Both the position numbers and the translations under genes were made by a program. Shown here piece after piece: positions 47,934-59,785 of a stretch of DNA of 64,000 bases (positions are counted from its first letter, which is position 1; the number at the start of each line of letters is the position of its first letter). Where the stretch lies: contig NW_003101676.1 of the NCBI RefSeq assembly GCF_000003855.2, forward strand, positions 515,531 through 579,530. Reading direction: 5' to 3'. The stretch comes from Blastomyces gilchristii SLH14081. Its lineage: Eukaryota; Ascomycota; Eurotiomycetes; Onygenales; Ajellomycetaceae. The notes under the pieces were generated by a model. That model worked only from the letters and a program-made list of their open reading frames with translations, did not search any database and was not told where the DNA came from.

Positions 47934-50768
47934 ATGAATACCTTCTCTAGTCAATATGAATAACACTCTTCTCTACTATATGAACTGAAAGATATGCAGA
48001 ACCTCTCAGAGAATTTACTTAAAACAGTAAGAAAAGTAGCTGAAATCACTGAATCAGAATTAAAGCTCTGTACATGTATGAGAATTCTAAATAAGATCAA
48101 GACCTTGTGTACACAGTAGCAGGCTGAGGTGAAAGTCAAACAATAATTAGCATTCACTGCAGATTAAGTATTCACTATGAAGAGCTTCATTAACACAATC
48201 ATCATTATCAATAAGAATAGAGAAAATCAGGTCTTAAACCTGCAGTGAGAGATTGAATATTTACATAGATAGATAACTATATTGAATCTGAAGATCTCAT
48301 CATAATTGTTCACAATCTCTTCAGAAGTATACACATTATCAGAGACTGCTGCATAGAATGAGAATCTGAATATAAAATATATTAAGTCAGAAGATCTGTT
48401 AGAGTCATTAAGCTTTAATAATGACTGAAAAAATAATGCTGCAATCAGCTGACTAAGTCAGAAATAATTATATTATTGAATTGAATGTGAACTTACAGAC
48501 AGATAGTTAACAGAATTTCAACAAGTCTTAAGATCTGCTGTATTTCTATATGAAAAAGTAAAGTTATTATAAATAACTGATGAAAAGATGAATCTCACAG
48601 ACTCAGAATAATATTCATTCTTATAAACATAAAATGAGTTTTTCAAATGAATCTTGTATCACTTTGAGAAAGTGAATATATAAGACAAGTATTACAAACA
48701 CTTTACTAAGTGTAGATAAGTAAGTGATCTTACATCATACTTCACACACTTCAGTTTATACTATCTCATATTAAATGAAGAACTTTTAATATCTTTCTAT
48801 TTACAGATCTTCAGTCATAGTCTTACATCTGAGTTGAGAGTGAAATGAAAATGCTTAATCTCACAGTCAGACACAGTGAAGAAAGTATATAATATTCTTA
48901 TTATACAGAAATAAGTGAGTCAATTATAATAGAAAATACTGTAATTGAGTATGTCTCAGCAGAGAACAAGTAATCAGACTTCTATAATATAAGTTATATA
49001 CTCAGATGCAATGAATCTAGATCTGAATACTATTACTAAAGCACTGAATTCCCTGAAAAAGAAATTCTCTGAGTGAAAATCTTAATATTATGAGTATTGA
49101 GCTTGCTTTAACTGCAGATGCTAAAATCATGATATAAAAGATTACACACAGTGTACACAGTCAAGAGAAGTAAGAGAGTCAAAAAACTAGCAGAATCAGT
49201 GAGCTCAGAGACACTCACTAATATTCTATGAAAAGTCTTCAAAGTGAAAGAGATGTCTGTGTTAGATGATTCTCTGAATTCTGTAAATACTGAGAGAAAG
49301 CAGGCTTCTGAATGAATACAGATGAGAATGATAAAGCAGACACTCATCTCATGTCTTTATGCCTGAAAAGTTTAATATTAAGGAGTTCTTAAATAAAACA
49401 TCAAGAGATGCCGTAAAAGTGTTAGTAAACATAGAAGCTCTTATACAATATATTAATAATTATATAATTCAAAGACTGAAAGAGATCTGCTGAGTGAAGA
49501 ATCTCTGATGTATAAGATTATCTGATAACTGATATTTGATATCATCTGCAAGAGTAAGAGTTTTCTTGCACTTCAGAGAATAATCTTACTATATTGAGTG
49601 TGAGAGCTGCAGAACATGAAATATGATCTTATTCTTAAACCTTGATTGATTTCAAAGGTTCAATTCACAGATTCAATAATGTACATGTTATATACAGTTA
49701 ACTGATAGAAAGAAAACAGTTTATATAATTCTATCAACTGATATGAGAAGAACATTTCACATCTCTGATATAGAAGGATTAAATCTGCTTACACATTAAT
49801 AAGCAAAGAGAATGATTTGCAAGATCTCATTTAAAAGTATTCTGTATATCATACAGGACCTGAAAGTGAAGAAAACTAAGATAAAGAATATACAGAAGAA
49901 TAAGTGTATAAAGAAGCTTCTGAAGAAGTATGAGAAGGTCTTCTGAATAGATTTTTCATCAGAATTACTGCTGAAACAAGAATTCATACATGAGATTGAC
50001 ACAGAAGATGCAAAACCAGTCAATCAGAATGCATACTCTCTATCACAAACACATCTTGAAGAACAGAAGTGTCAGATCACAGATCTTCTAGAACATGATC
50101 TCATATAACTCTCATTAAGTATGTGAGGCTTTTCAGTTCTATTTATGACAAAGATAAATGAGAAGTGACAGATGTGTATTAATTACTGAGCACTCAATAA
50201 GCTTATAATCAAGAATGAATATTCACTATCATGAATTTAACAACAGTTGAATATGATTGAAAATACCTGATATCTATTGAAGATCAATCTTCTCTCAGAA
50301 TACTGACAGATCTGCATGAGTGAACTGTCAGTCTCATGAATCACATTTAATATGCAATGAGAGAAGTTCAAATTCCTGATAATATCATTCAGTCTAATAA
50401 ATGTGCTTATTATCTTTTAAACAATGATGAATACAATTCTTCATAAATAAAATGAAACCTCATGCCTCATATATCTTGATAATATCCTGGTCTTCTCAAA
50501 CTCATATGATGAACACCTAAAGCATCTTGATAAAGTGCTTACAACTCTGGCAGAGTATAAGCTCTATGTCAAATCAACAAAGTGTGTATTTGAAATGAAA
50601 GAGTTGAAGTTCATAGAACATGTAGTAAGTGGTGGCTGTATACACCCCATCTCAGAGAAATTGAATGTCATAGTGAATTGGCTGCGGCTAAGAAATATAC
50701 ATCATATATGACAGTTTCTTGAGTTAGTCTCATATTACTGCAGGTTCATCAAGGATTTCACATCAGGC
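47934..50768 (+). pseudogene. G2 gag, protease and reverse transcriptase, copy 3
   Basis: From ATG 47934 (MNTFSSQYE, then SSLLYELKDMQNL). The long helical Gag is followed by a knuckle ACFNCRC-NHDIKDY at 49104-49140; the last Cys reads Tyr. Protease-like VLVNIEALIQYINNY lies near 49420-49460. Reverse transcriptase: SQTHLEEQKCQITDLLEHDL near 50040, CINYWALNKLI near 50180, LIYLDNILVFSNSYDEHL near 50465 (mutated YLDD) and EMKELKFIEHVVSGG near 50600. The frame stops where LINE C begins. Confidence 0.86.
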
Positions 50769-50771
50769 TTC

Positions 50772-51440
50772 AAACCGCTCCACCACGAACTCGCTCGATT
50801 TTTCGAATAAGAACCCGCCGATAGATCCATCGAAAAGCCCTCGATCATACGAGCATTTTGACCCCATCGCCGACCGCATACCCCGTGTGGTGGTGGAGAT
50901 ATCCAGCCAAACGTGAACTAGACATTGTTCGAAACTCCCGTGTGGGATTATCCCCCGTTCACCCCTACCACATCACAACCCCAGGCCAAATTGCCATACA
51001 AATTGTAAGATGAAGAGACCTAGCCATATGCACCAATCTTCTTGATTTTGGAAGATCCCTGATCTGTAATTGTGGAGATATCTGAGAAGTGACCTCCGCG
51101 AAAACCCTGTCCACCTTTGATGTTTCAAAACATCAATGCTAAGTCTCACCCTTGTACCGCCCTTCCCAATCTGGCCCATCCTCAGCAGAAAAATACAAAA
51201 AGATATCTTTATAATAATATTAAGCATATAATCAATGAACACTTCTGAAGTGCAATCTCTGTGATCTGTCATCAGTGTATCTAGACTTCAACACCAAGTC
51301 TCACTCTTGTACTACCTCTCTCAATCTGGCTCATTTCTGACAGAATAATACAAAAAGATATCTCAGTAACAGCATTCAATACATAATCAGTAGATAATGA
51401 GTTAACAGCATATTAACAACTATAAAATCAGTATACTTCA
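50772..51440 (+). promoter_or_regulatory. LINE C 5' UTR with GC-rich start and tandem monomers
   Basis: 50772-51190 is GC-rich and almost identical to the reverse complement of 16331-16760. A 155-bp unit starting AAGTCTCAC at 51141 is repeated from 51296; the second unit is partial and more mutated. Tandem 5' monomers are a known promoter arrangement in some LINEs. Only one unit is present in LINE A. The mutated leader continues to 52400. Confidence 0.65.
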
Positions 51441-52404
51441 AGATCTGACTGAGTCTTTGATCTCTGTATAGTGAGATATATTAAATCTAGTTTTAATATC
51501 TCAATATTTAGTAGATTCTGCAAGAAATTGAGAACAGCAATACTAGATTTCTATTGAATTTAAGAATTAACTCTATATTAATATAATCATTGACAAAGTC
51601 TTCTATTTTAAGATATAAATAATCAGTTCCTCTACATTCTGCTGATAATATTTATATTATTATATAGAAACAGACTTATATTCTCTATAATATCAAGACT
51701 CTGAAGAGAGAAAGTCTTGATAAAGAGTATACAGTAGTGTATATCTTAGCAGTTTCTATCTCATTCTTCTACAGCAGTTAATGCAAAAAAAAAAAAAAAT
51801 CTTAGAAATAGTTTTTTACTTCTCTTGAAAAAGTAAGATGTTTTTCTCTGAGTTTTATACAATATTCTTATAAAGAATTAAAAACAGAGCTGTTTTCTAT
51901 CATAATTTCATATTCTTTTAAGTAAGAATTACTTTTTCAGTGACTGAAGAGCTTTTATTAATACTTAATTTCTTTTTACACTCTTTATTAACTGATTTGA
52001 GTTGCACACTTGTTGTGTGAGAAGAATTGAATGATTTAGAATAAAATTGAATAGTTTTAATTAATTTCTCTGTAAAAAATTGATTTATTTTTTATCAGTT
52101 TTTCTCTTAAAAACTGTCATATTATCTGATTTATTATTAATTGATATTATACTCTTCCTCACTGTATCTCAAGAAAGAGATTGTAAAGATTTTATTAATT
52201 TATCTTAAAAATTAATTTTAGTTTATTAGATTCTCTTTAAAAATCTAACCTAGTTACTGAACTAATATGAAAAAAATCAGGTGTTTTATATATAAAAGTC
52301 ATTTATTCTTCTTTTGAAGCAGTCTGATCAACTTTTCAATTGAAAATAGACTTAGAAATATCTCAATTGAAACAGTCTGATCAACTTTTCATTGAGTGAG
52401 AATA

Positions 52405-54004
52405 ATGAGTTTAAAAATACACTCAGTTGATATGAAAAAAGATGCTTTCTCAAATGCTATTTCTGAGATTGAAATTCTGAAGAGAAGAAAGAAAGAAGAA
52501 ATAGAGAAACAATAAGTTCTTGAAATACAGAAACTTAAAAAAGTAAGTAAGATTCTTGAAAAGCAGTGTCTGAGTGAGATAAATGAAGAAGTTCTGTTAA
52601 TTCTTCATACTCAGACTAGATAACTACAGAAGATGATTAAGTTCAAACTTAGAATCTCAAACACAGTTCAAAAAACATTGAAAATTTCTAGTACAATCAC
52701 TGACTCTTTATCTTACTCTTATTCTTTTTTTTCTACTTCTTCTTCTTCTTTGAATCAGAAGAAAATATATGCTCAAGTAGCTGAATCTACTAGCTTTAAA
52801 TCTGCTATCTCAAAATCTGCTCAAAATTCTGAGATAACTAAGAAGAATACTGCTCATATCTCTATTCATAGAAAAGTGAAAAAGAAAATATAAAAAGAGA
52901 AACTTTCAAATCTTCAGAAATAGAAGACTTATTCTCAAAGTCTCAAATCAGAACATTCTGCAAAGAAACAAGCTAAACTCAAATCTTATTTTCAGAATCA
53001 GAAATGAAATTAATCAGCAGTTCTTTTCTCAGTTGATAACTGATATTGAAGTTCAAATATCACTTATAGCTTCAATTGAGTTATTATTCTTTGAAAACTT
53101 CATCATTCTGACTATAATGTCTGAATTCAGTGCTGACTTTCTTATTCAGAATAAGAATCTCTGAAAGTCAGCAGTAAAATCTTTATTAAATACAATAATT
53201 CTATCTGAAAGAGATGAAAAGTGAGATAAATTCATTCTTTATAATATTTCAGTTGAAATTTTTGACTGTGAAGAAGAAATGCTACTTCTTAAAAATGAAT
53301 CAAAAGAATATAACTCTATTCAACTGAGAAAGAAGTCTGTATGACTAAATTCAATTGAGTTCAGACAAAGCAGAAGAAATATCTCTATTCTAGTATATAT
53401 AAAAACACTTGAATAGTCAAAGATCTCTCAAGTAAGAGTAGCAGGTTTAAAAATGAGAGTTCATGAATACAAAGACTTAAGAATGAATCTCAAAGCTCAA
53501 ACACAGTGTTCAAACTGTCAAAGATATGAATACTTTGCAATCTCATGTTTTAGAGACTCAAAATATGTATTCTGTGTCAGAGATTATAAAACTAGTGAGT
53601 ATAAATATAAAACATGCTCAAAAAGAGATGAAATATATCAATACACTCTGCTTAAGTGCTCTAATTGCAAAGAAAAATATATATCTAGCTCAAAAGAATG
53701 TATATTTACTTCTAGAACTCAAAAGAACTGAAGAAAAGATAAAGCTCAAAGTCAATCTAGAACTGAAGAGAAGAGTCAAGTCAGTAAACTTATAACTGTA
53801 AGCTTAAAGAGAAGAAACTCTCAACTATTTAAATCTTCAAACTTCAATTCTTCAGCTAAATATAAACAGAATTTAAATTCTCAAACTTCTATTAAGATTA
53901 GAGAATTGAGAAATGACTCTGATAATAAACTAGATATAATGTAAGCAGTTGAGATCTCTACTTTTCAAAATAGTTATAATCTACTATCTGATAATAGTGA
54001 CTAG
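52405..54004 (+). pseudogene. LINE C ORF1
   Basis: Starts MSLKIHSVDMKKDAFSNAI and ends SDNSD-stop at 54002-54004; its length is not a multiple of three, so it has at least one indel. The knuckles CSNCQRYEYFAISC and CSNCKEKYISSSKEC lie near 53505-53710, with some His/Cys changed to Tyr. Parallel to LINE A ORF1 over its whole length. Confidence 0.87.
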
Positions 54005-54039
54005 ATTCTACTCTATCTCTACTCTCTTTTAGTATGAAT

Positions 54040-57000
54040 ATATAACAAAAATAATAAAAAAAGTTTAAAAAGTCTTCAAAAATCACATTTATTCAAAATA
54101 ATATGAATAGAAACTTAAATTGTATTTATTCTTATCTTCAAATTATATTTAAATAAAAAGTTAATTTTATACTACTTGAGGAACTGAATTTTGATGCTGA
54201 GTAAAATTATATCATTTCTCATTCAAGCTACTACTGCTTTCTATCTTAAAAGTCTGAGATAAAGTCAAGAGTAGTGATCTATAAAAGAAAGAGATCAAGA
54301 TATCAATTTAATCTAAGATTTAATATCATGTCTGACCCTGATATTCTGATGAGTGATATTATAGATAAAGAAAATGAGTTTAATATAATACAGCTTATAA
54401 ATATCTATAATAAAAAGTCATTGAAGAAAAATAACAATATCTGAATAATTGATAGAGAATTTCTGAATATAACTTTATCAAGAAACTCTATAATTGTAGA
54501 AGATTTCAATGCACATCATTTCTGATAAAATTCAGAATGCAAGAGAGCAGTGAGAGCTGATAATCTGATTGAATAAATCTTTAAGCATTCAATAGATTTG
54601 ATTAATAAGTCTGATCAACAAACATTTTTTAGAAAAGATATAAAACAGAAATCTATTATAGATCTAATCTTCATATCATAAAATCTAATAGAAAGAAGAC
54701 TTGTAAACTGATTTATTAATTCAAATAAGATATCAGAATCAGATTATGAGATTATTCAATTTAATATTGAACTGAGTGAAAAATAAATGAGTGAAAATCC
54801 TCTTCTCTCTAATCAGTTTAACTTTGAAAAAGCTGATTGAAAAGCAGTTGAAGAAAGTATAAAACTGTTAAAATCTGAAAGACAGAGTGAGCTATATTGA
54901 AATTCTGATCAAGATATCTCAAATGAAATGCTTAAGAATAGAGTGAAGCTCATTACATCTATTATTCTAATAAGTGTTAGAGATAATATTTCAAAGAGAA
55001 AATCTTCTGAGTATTCAAAACCTTGATAAAATGAGAATATCTTATCTAAAAGAAAAGAATTAGCTACTATTAGAAGAGATTGAAAGAATAATATAATATC
55101 TAATAAAGAGTTCAAAGCTGTCAGAAATGAATATTTTTCAGATATTAAAAGAGCTAAAACAGACTGCTGAAATAAATTTCTTGAAGAAGTATAAGAAAAG
55201 AAAGTTTTTAAAGCTTTTAAATATACTAAAACAAGAAGTGTAGTCAAACTTTCAGTCTTAGAATATGAGTTTCAGAATGAATTATATACAGCAAACTCTT
55301 TTGAGAAAAAATATTAAGCTTTTATGAGAATTCTCTTTCAGAACTCATTAGATTCAGATTCAGATTCAGAGAAAGAGAATATATCACTTCTTAACTATAT
55401 TGATGAAAATGACTGAGAATGGCCTGATCTTATACAAGATGAATTAGAGTCAGCTATCTTCTCAAGTTCTGTTAAAACTGCTACAGAGCCTGATTCAATT
55501 AATCACTTAATTATTCAAAATATATATTTCTACTTAAAGAATGAATATTTTGAGCTCTTTTTCAATCTCTTGAAAAATGAATATCATTCTGAATACTGGA
55601 GAAAAGTCACTGGAGTGATTCTTATAAAACCTAATAGAAAAACTTCAATTTCTAAGTCATATAGAGTAATATCTCTATTAAACTGTCTAGAAAAGGTTTT
55701 GAAAAAGATAATAACTACTTAACTATCTTTTATAAGCTCTATTAATAACTCTCTTTTATTCAGTGAAGAAATAGAAGATAGAAAACAATGTTCTGCAATT
55801 GACACTGTTCTCTCAGTTATTTATAATATTCAAATAACAAAGCATGAAGGTCTGGTCTTAACTGTGGTTTTTATTCATATAAAAGAAGCATTTAATCATG
55901 TTTCAAAGTCAAAGTTAATTCAGACTTTGAAGATGTTAAAACTGTCACTTTCTCTAATAAAATGAGTTAACTGTTTTATGTCTAAAAGAATCATACAACT
56001 TTTCTTTGATGAAATAAAATAACACAAGACTGAGATAAAAATAGAAGTGCTGTAAGAATCTTTAATCTCACTCATTTTATTTGTAATATACACTGCATAT
56101 CTATTCAAAGATAGAAATATGAAAATAGTGCAATCTCTGAGTTATATAGATGATATTGATCTAGTCTACAGCTTAAAAACTATTAAAGAGAATTTGAAAG
56201 TGATTGAAAAAGCTGTAAAGAAAATTCTTATGAGAGTAGATATTAATCAAATTCAATTTAATATGAATAAAACTGAGTTAATTCATTTCTTTTCTAGATT
56301 TAATAAGAAAGAACTATCTCTAACTCTTTTAAATAGAGAGATTAAACCCAGTTTAAATGTTAAATGATTAGAAGTATGGTTAAACTCTAAGTTGAATTTT
56401 AAATATTATATTCAACAAAGAACTGTTCAGACAGAAAGACTATTGAACAACATTATCAGACTATTAAATACAGTGAGAGATCTATTCTTCTGAGCTATGA
56501 GACAGTTATATATAGCCTGTATTACCTCAGTAGCTGATTATGAAGTTCAAGTTTGATGAAATAATCAAGGAAATTTCACTGAACTCTTTCAAAGTCTGTA
56601 AAACAGAGCTTTGAGAAGAATTCTGAGAGTATTCAAATCATCTTCTATTAAAGTAATGAAAATTGAAGCTTCAATTCTTCCTCCTGCTTAGACTGGCCGC
56701 CGGGACCATGAATTTCACGTTTGGTCTCATTTGGGCTGGTCTCATACATTTCTTGGCGTGAATCCCGCTGGGACTGGCTATCAAAAAAACATGTAAAGTG
56801 ACTATATATCAGATCTTCAAATGAAACCATGACTTGAAAAAAATGAGAAAGTGGTCTCATTTGGTCCCATTTAGTCTCATTCTTAGTATAAAGTTACTAT
56901 TTTTAGACATTTTAAGGTTTTTTTTAGACTATTTTTAATTTTTTAAAAAGTAATGCTTTTTGATAACACTTAAATGAGATTTAAAGTCATTTAAAGTAAT

Positions 57001-58510
57001 AAAAATAATTTAAATTGAGCAGTGAAAATCATGATCTCATTTGAAAAATGTGACAAGAGTAGACAGTAAGTTTCACTGGGACAGTATGGGACTACTATCT
57101 AATGTTAAAACCGTGTAATGGGATCAGTCGAATTGGTAATGAGACTATCAAAAAATCTGGTCCTGGTCCCAGACACGGTCACACAGTCAGTCTACTCCTG
57201 CTATTAGATTTGAAAAGGCCTGTATAAACTATTCTCTGAGAGTTATAAAGATGAGCTCAAATTATATAATCAGAGAAAGAGTCTCTTCCTCATTTTCATC
57301 AGTTAACTCTGAAAATGAACTGAATTGAAATAGATTTCTTGATTGAAATGAAAATAATTCTTCAAAGAAAATGTCTTCTCAACTGTACAGACTATACTCA
57401 CTCATTAAAAATCAATTTTCTTCTTTAAATATTGAAAAACTTGATCATGAGAAGTTATCTCTCTGAAGAGAAAAGCTTGAATCTCTTATAGACTTATAAA
57501 TAAGTGAACTATCTAAAGAGAAAGAATATGAACAGTATTTGAAGAGAATTTCTACAATCAATATAAAAGACTCTATTCTGATTTATTCAGATGACTTAAA
57601 AAATGAGAATTTGAATAGATTAGATACAGACATTGCTTATACTGAAGATAATATTAATTTTATCTCAGATTTCTGAAATTTAGACTGTGAATCTGAAGTC
57701 TTTGATGCTGAACTATTTGCAATAGTGAAAGCTTTCAAACTTATTGAAATAAAATCTCATAAAAGAGAAAATAGTTTGAAAGAGGTATGAATATTCTCTG
57801 ATAGTCAAGCTGCTTTAAAAAGACTTAGAAATACTCAGATTTATAATGATCAAATGAATCTTGAACTGATCTTAAACTTCATTTTAAAAATTCAAAAGAG
57901 AAGAACATCAAAGCTGATAATTCATCTACATTGAGTTTCTGCTTATATGAATATTCATGATAATGAATTGACTGATTCAGCTGTAAAAAACAGTTCAGAA
58001 TTAAGCAGATCTGTTCAAAAAATTGTGTTCTGATCTTTTATAAGGAGAAAAATAAAAGAATCTTGTTTAGATAAGTGAAATGAAAGCTGACAGAAATAAA
58101 AGAAGAGTATACATTATTCAAGATTTGAAACAAAACCCAAGTGGAAATCTTGTTTAATTAAATGTAAAAAGAAAATATTCTCATCTATAATACAGCTGAA
58201 ATTAGAACATGACTATTTCAAATCTTATATACAAAGATTTGATGATAGATTTGATTCAATAGAATGCTCATTCTGCCATGCAAATGAGAATCCTGAGCAT
58301 ATTGTAATACACTGTGCATTATACAATAGTCTCAGAGTCAGATTGAAAGAGAAGTATGATCTAAATCAATTAAATATGAGATTCTTATTCTCAACTGAGA
58401 CAGGAATTAAATACTTAATAGACTTTCTATCAGAAACTCAAGCAGCTACAAGAAAATAGCTGAATTCAGAAATATCTGAATATGAAGAGGAGGAAATTGA
58501 TCAGATATAG
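54040..58510 (+). pseudogene. LINE C ORF2 (interrupted by a MITE)
   Basis: The start codon has become ATA at 54040; the stop TAG is at 58508-58510. Endonuclease to about 54640 (VEDFNAHHF at 54500, mutated GDFN). Reverse transcriptase near 55860-56400 has VFIHIKEAFNHVSKSK and SYIDDIDLVYS with intact YIDD at about 56145. The MITE at 56689-57194 splits the C-terminal part. The RNase H region 57560-58020 has LIYSDDLKNE, FDAELFAIVKAF, SDSQAALKRL and NIHDNELTDSA. A C-terminal HCCH-like CSFCHANENPEHIVIHC lies near 58265-58315. Confidence 0.9.
56689..57194 (+). mobile_element. hAT non-autonomous element (MITE), least mutated copy
   Basis: 506 bp, TAGACTGGCCGCCGGGACC to CACACAGTCAGTCTA, flanked by CTCCTGCT at 56681-56688 and 57195-57202. 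The uninterrupted target is readable in LINE A near 11008-11016 (minus). It keeps CCGGG and GGTCCCAG, so it approximates the ancestral sequence of the family. Confidence 0.95.
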
Positions 58511-58828
58511 TCTGTTAAAACAGCTATATACTCTCTTTCAATAATTTGTTTCATTACAGTCTCTCATTATTTTACTTTACTTTTTTCTTTCTATTCTTTT
58601 CTACCTATCTATTTAATGTGTCTATCTTTAAGACTGTGTTCTCTTTTCTTTTGTCATGTCAAATGATTTCAAAGTATCAGAAGATGTTAAAATACTGCAA
58701 TTTGTAAACAGTTTTTGTATTCAGGGCTGGAATTTTCTGATTTTACATATCTGAAATTGGTGAATGTATAATAGTTAACTTTATAGATATAGGAAAAACG
58801 CTGAGAACTTTTAGTTCTCAGGTAGATG

Positions 58829-59265
58829 TAGACTGGCCGCCGGGATCATGAATTTCATATTTGGTTTCATTTGATCTGATTCCATACATTTCTTGGCGTG
58901 AATCCCGCTGGGACTGACTATCAAAAAAACATGTAAAGTGACTATATATCAGATCTTAAAATGAAACCATGACTTGAAAAAAATGAGAAAGTGATCTCAT
59001 TTGATCTCATTTAGTCTCATTCTTGACATAAAGTTACTATTTTTAGACATTTTAAGATTTTTTTTAGACTATTTTTAATTTTTTAAAAAGTAATGCTTTT
59101 TGATAACACTCAAATGAGATTTAAAGTCATTTAAAGCAATAAAAATAATTTAAATTGAGAAGTGAAAATCATGATCTCATTTGAAAAATGTGACAAGAGT
59201 AGACAGTAAGTCTCACTGAGACAGTATGAGACTACTATCTAATGTTAAAACTATGTAATGAGATC
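58829..59265 (+). mobile_element. hAT non-autonomous element, left part up to gap
   Basis: Starts TAGACTGGCCGCCGGG after GGTAGATG (58821-58828, presumed target duplication) inside the LINE C 3' UTR. It runs 437 bp collinear with the 505-bp family, then meets the N run. The right end is missing. Confidence 0.88.
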
Positions 59266-59591
59266 NNNNNNNNNNNNNNNNNNNNNNNNNNNNNNNNNNN
59301 NNNNNNNNNNNNNNNNNNNNNNNNNNNNNNNNNNNNNNNNNNNNNNNNNNNNNNNNNNNNNNNNNNNNNNNNNNNNNNNNNNNNNNNNNNNNNNNNNNNN
59401 NNNNNNNNNNNNNNNNNNNNNNNNNNNNNNNNNNNNNNNNNNNNNNNNNNNNNNNNNNNNNNNNNNNNNNNNNNNNNNNNNNNNNNNNNNNNNNNNNNNN
59501 NNNNNNNNNNNNNNNNNNNNNNNNNNNNNNNNNNNNNNNNNNNNNNNNNNNNNNNNNNNNNNNNNNNNNNNNNNNNNNNNNNNNNNNNNNN
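59266..59591. other. assembly gap (326 N)
   Basis: Run of N between two oppositely oriented hAT copies. It must hide at least the end of the first copy and the start of the second, and probably the LINE C tail and the LINE/G2 junction. Confidence 0.95.
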
Positions 59592-59785
59592 AGAATGAGA
59601 CTAAATGAGACTAAATGACAGCACATTCTCATTTTTTTCAAGTCATGATTTCATTTTAAGATCTGATATATAGTCACTTTACATGTTTTTTTGATAGCCA
59701 GTCCCAGCGGTTTCACGCCAAGAAATGTATGAGACCAGACCAAATGAGATCAAACATGAAATTCATGGTTCCAGCGGCCAGTCTA
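59592..59785 (-). mobile_element. hAT non-autonomous element, reversed, right part
   Basis: Reverse complement of the first ~194 bp of the family, ending GCGGCCAGTCTA at 59785. The next 8 bp TCTGCATC should be its target duplication; the partner would be in the gap. G2 copy 2 has the matching site TCTGTATC. Confidence 0.88.

Larger units (their letters stand above)
50769..58828 (+). mobile_element. LINE C, near full-length
   Basis: Same structure as LINE A: GC-rich 5' end, ORF1, ORF2, 3' UTR ending TTCTCAGGTAGATG at 58828, where a hAT copy interrupts it. About 60 more bp plus the TAA tail are expected (compare 9322-9380) but must lie in the gap region. It carries a MITE at 56689-57194. Inserted into G2 copy 3; because of the gap the target duplication cannot be read. 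Confidence 0.9.

Noticed and set aside
59213..59641. Open frames of more than 110 codons
   Set aside because: They run through the N gap and are artefacts.
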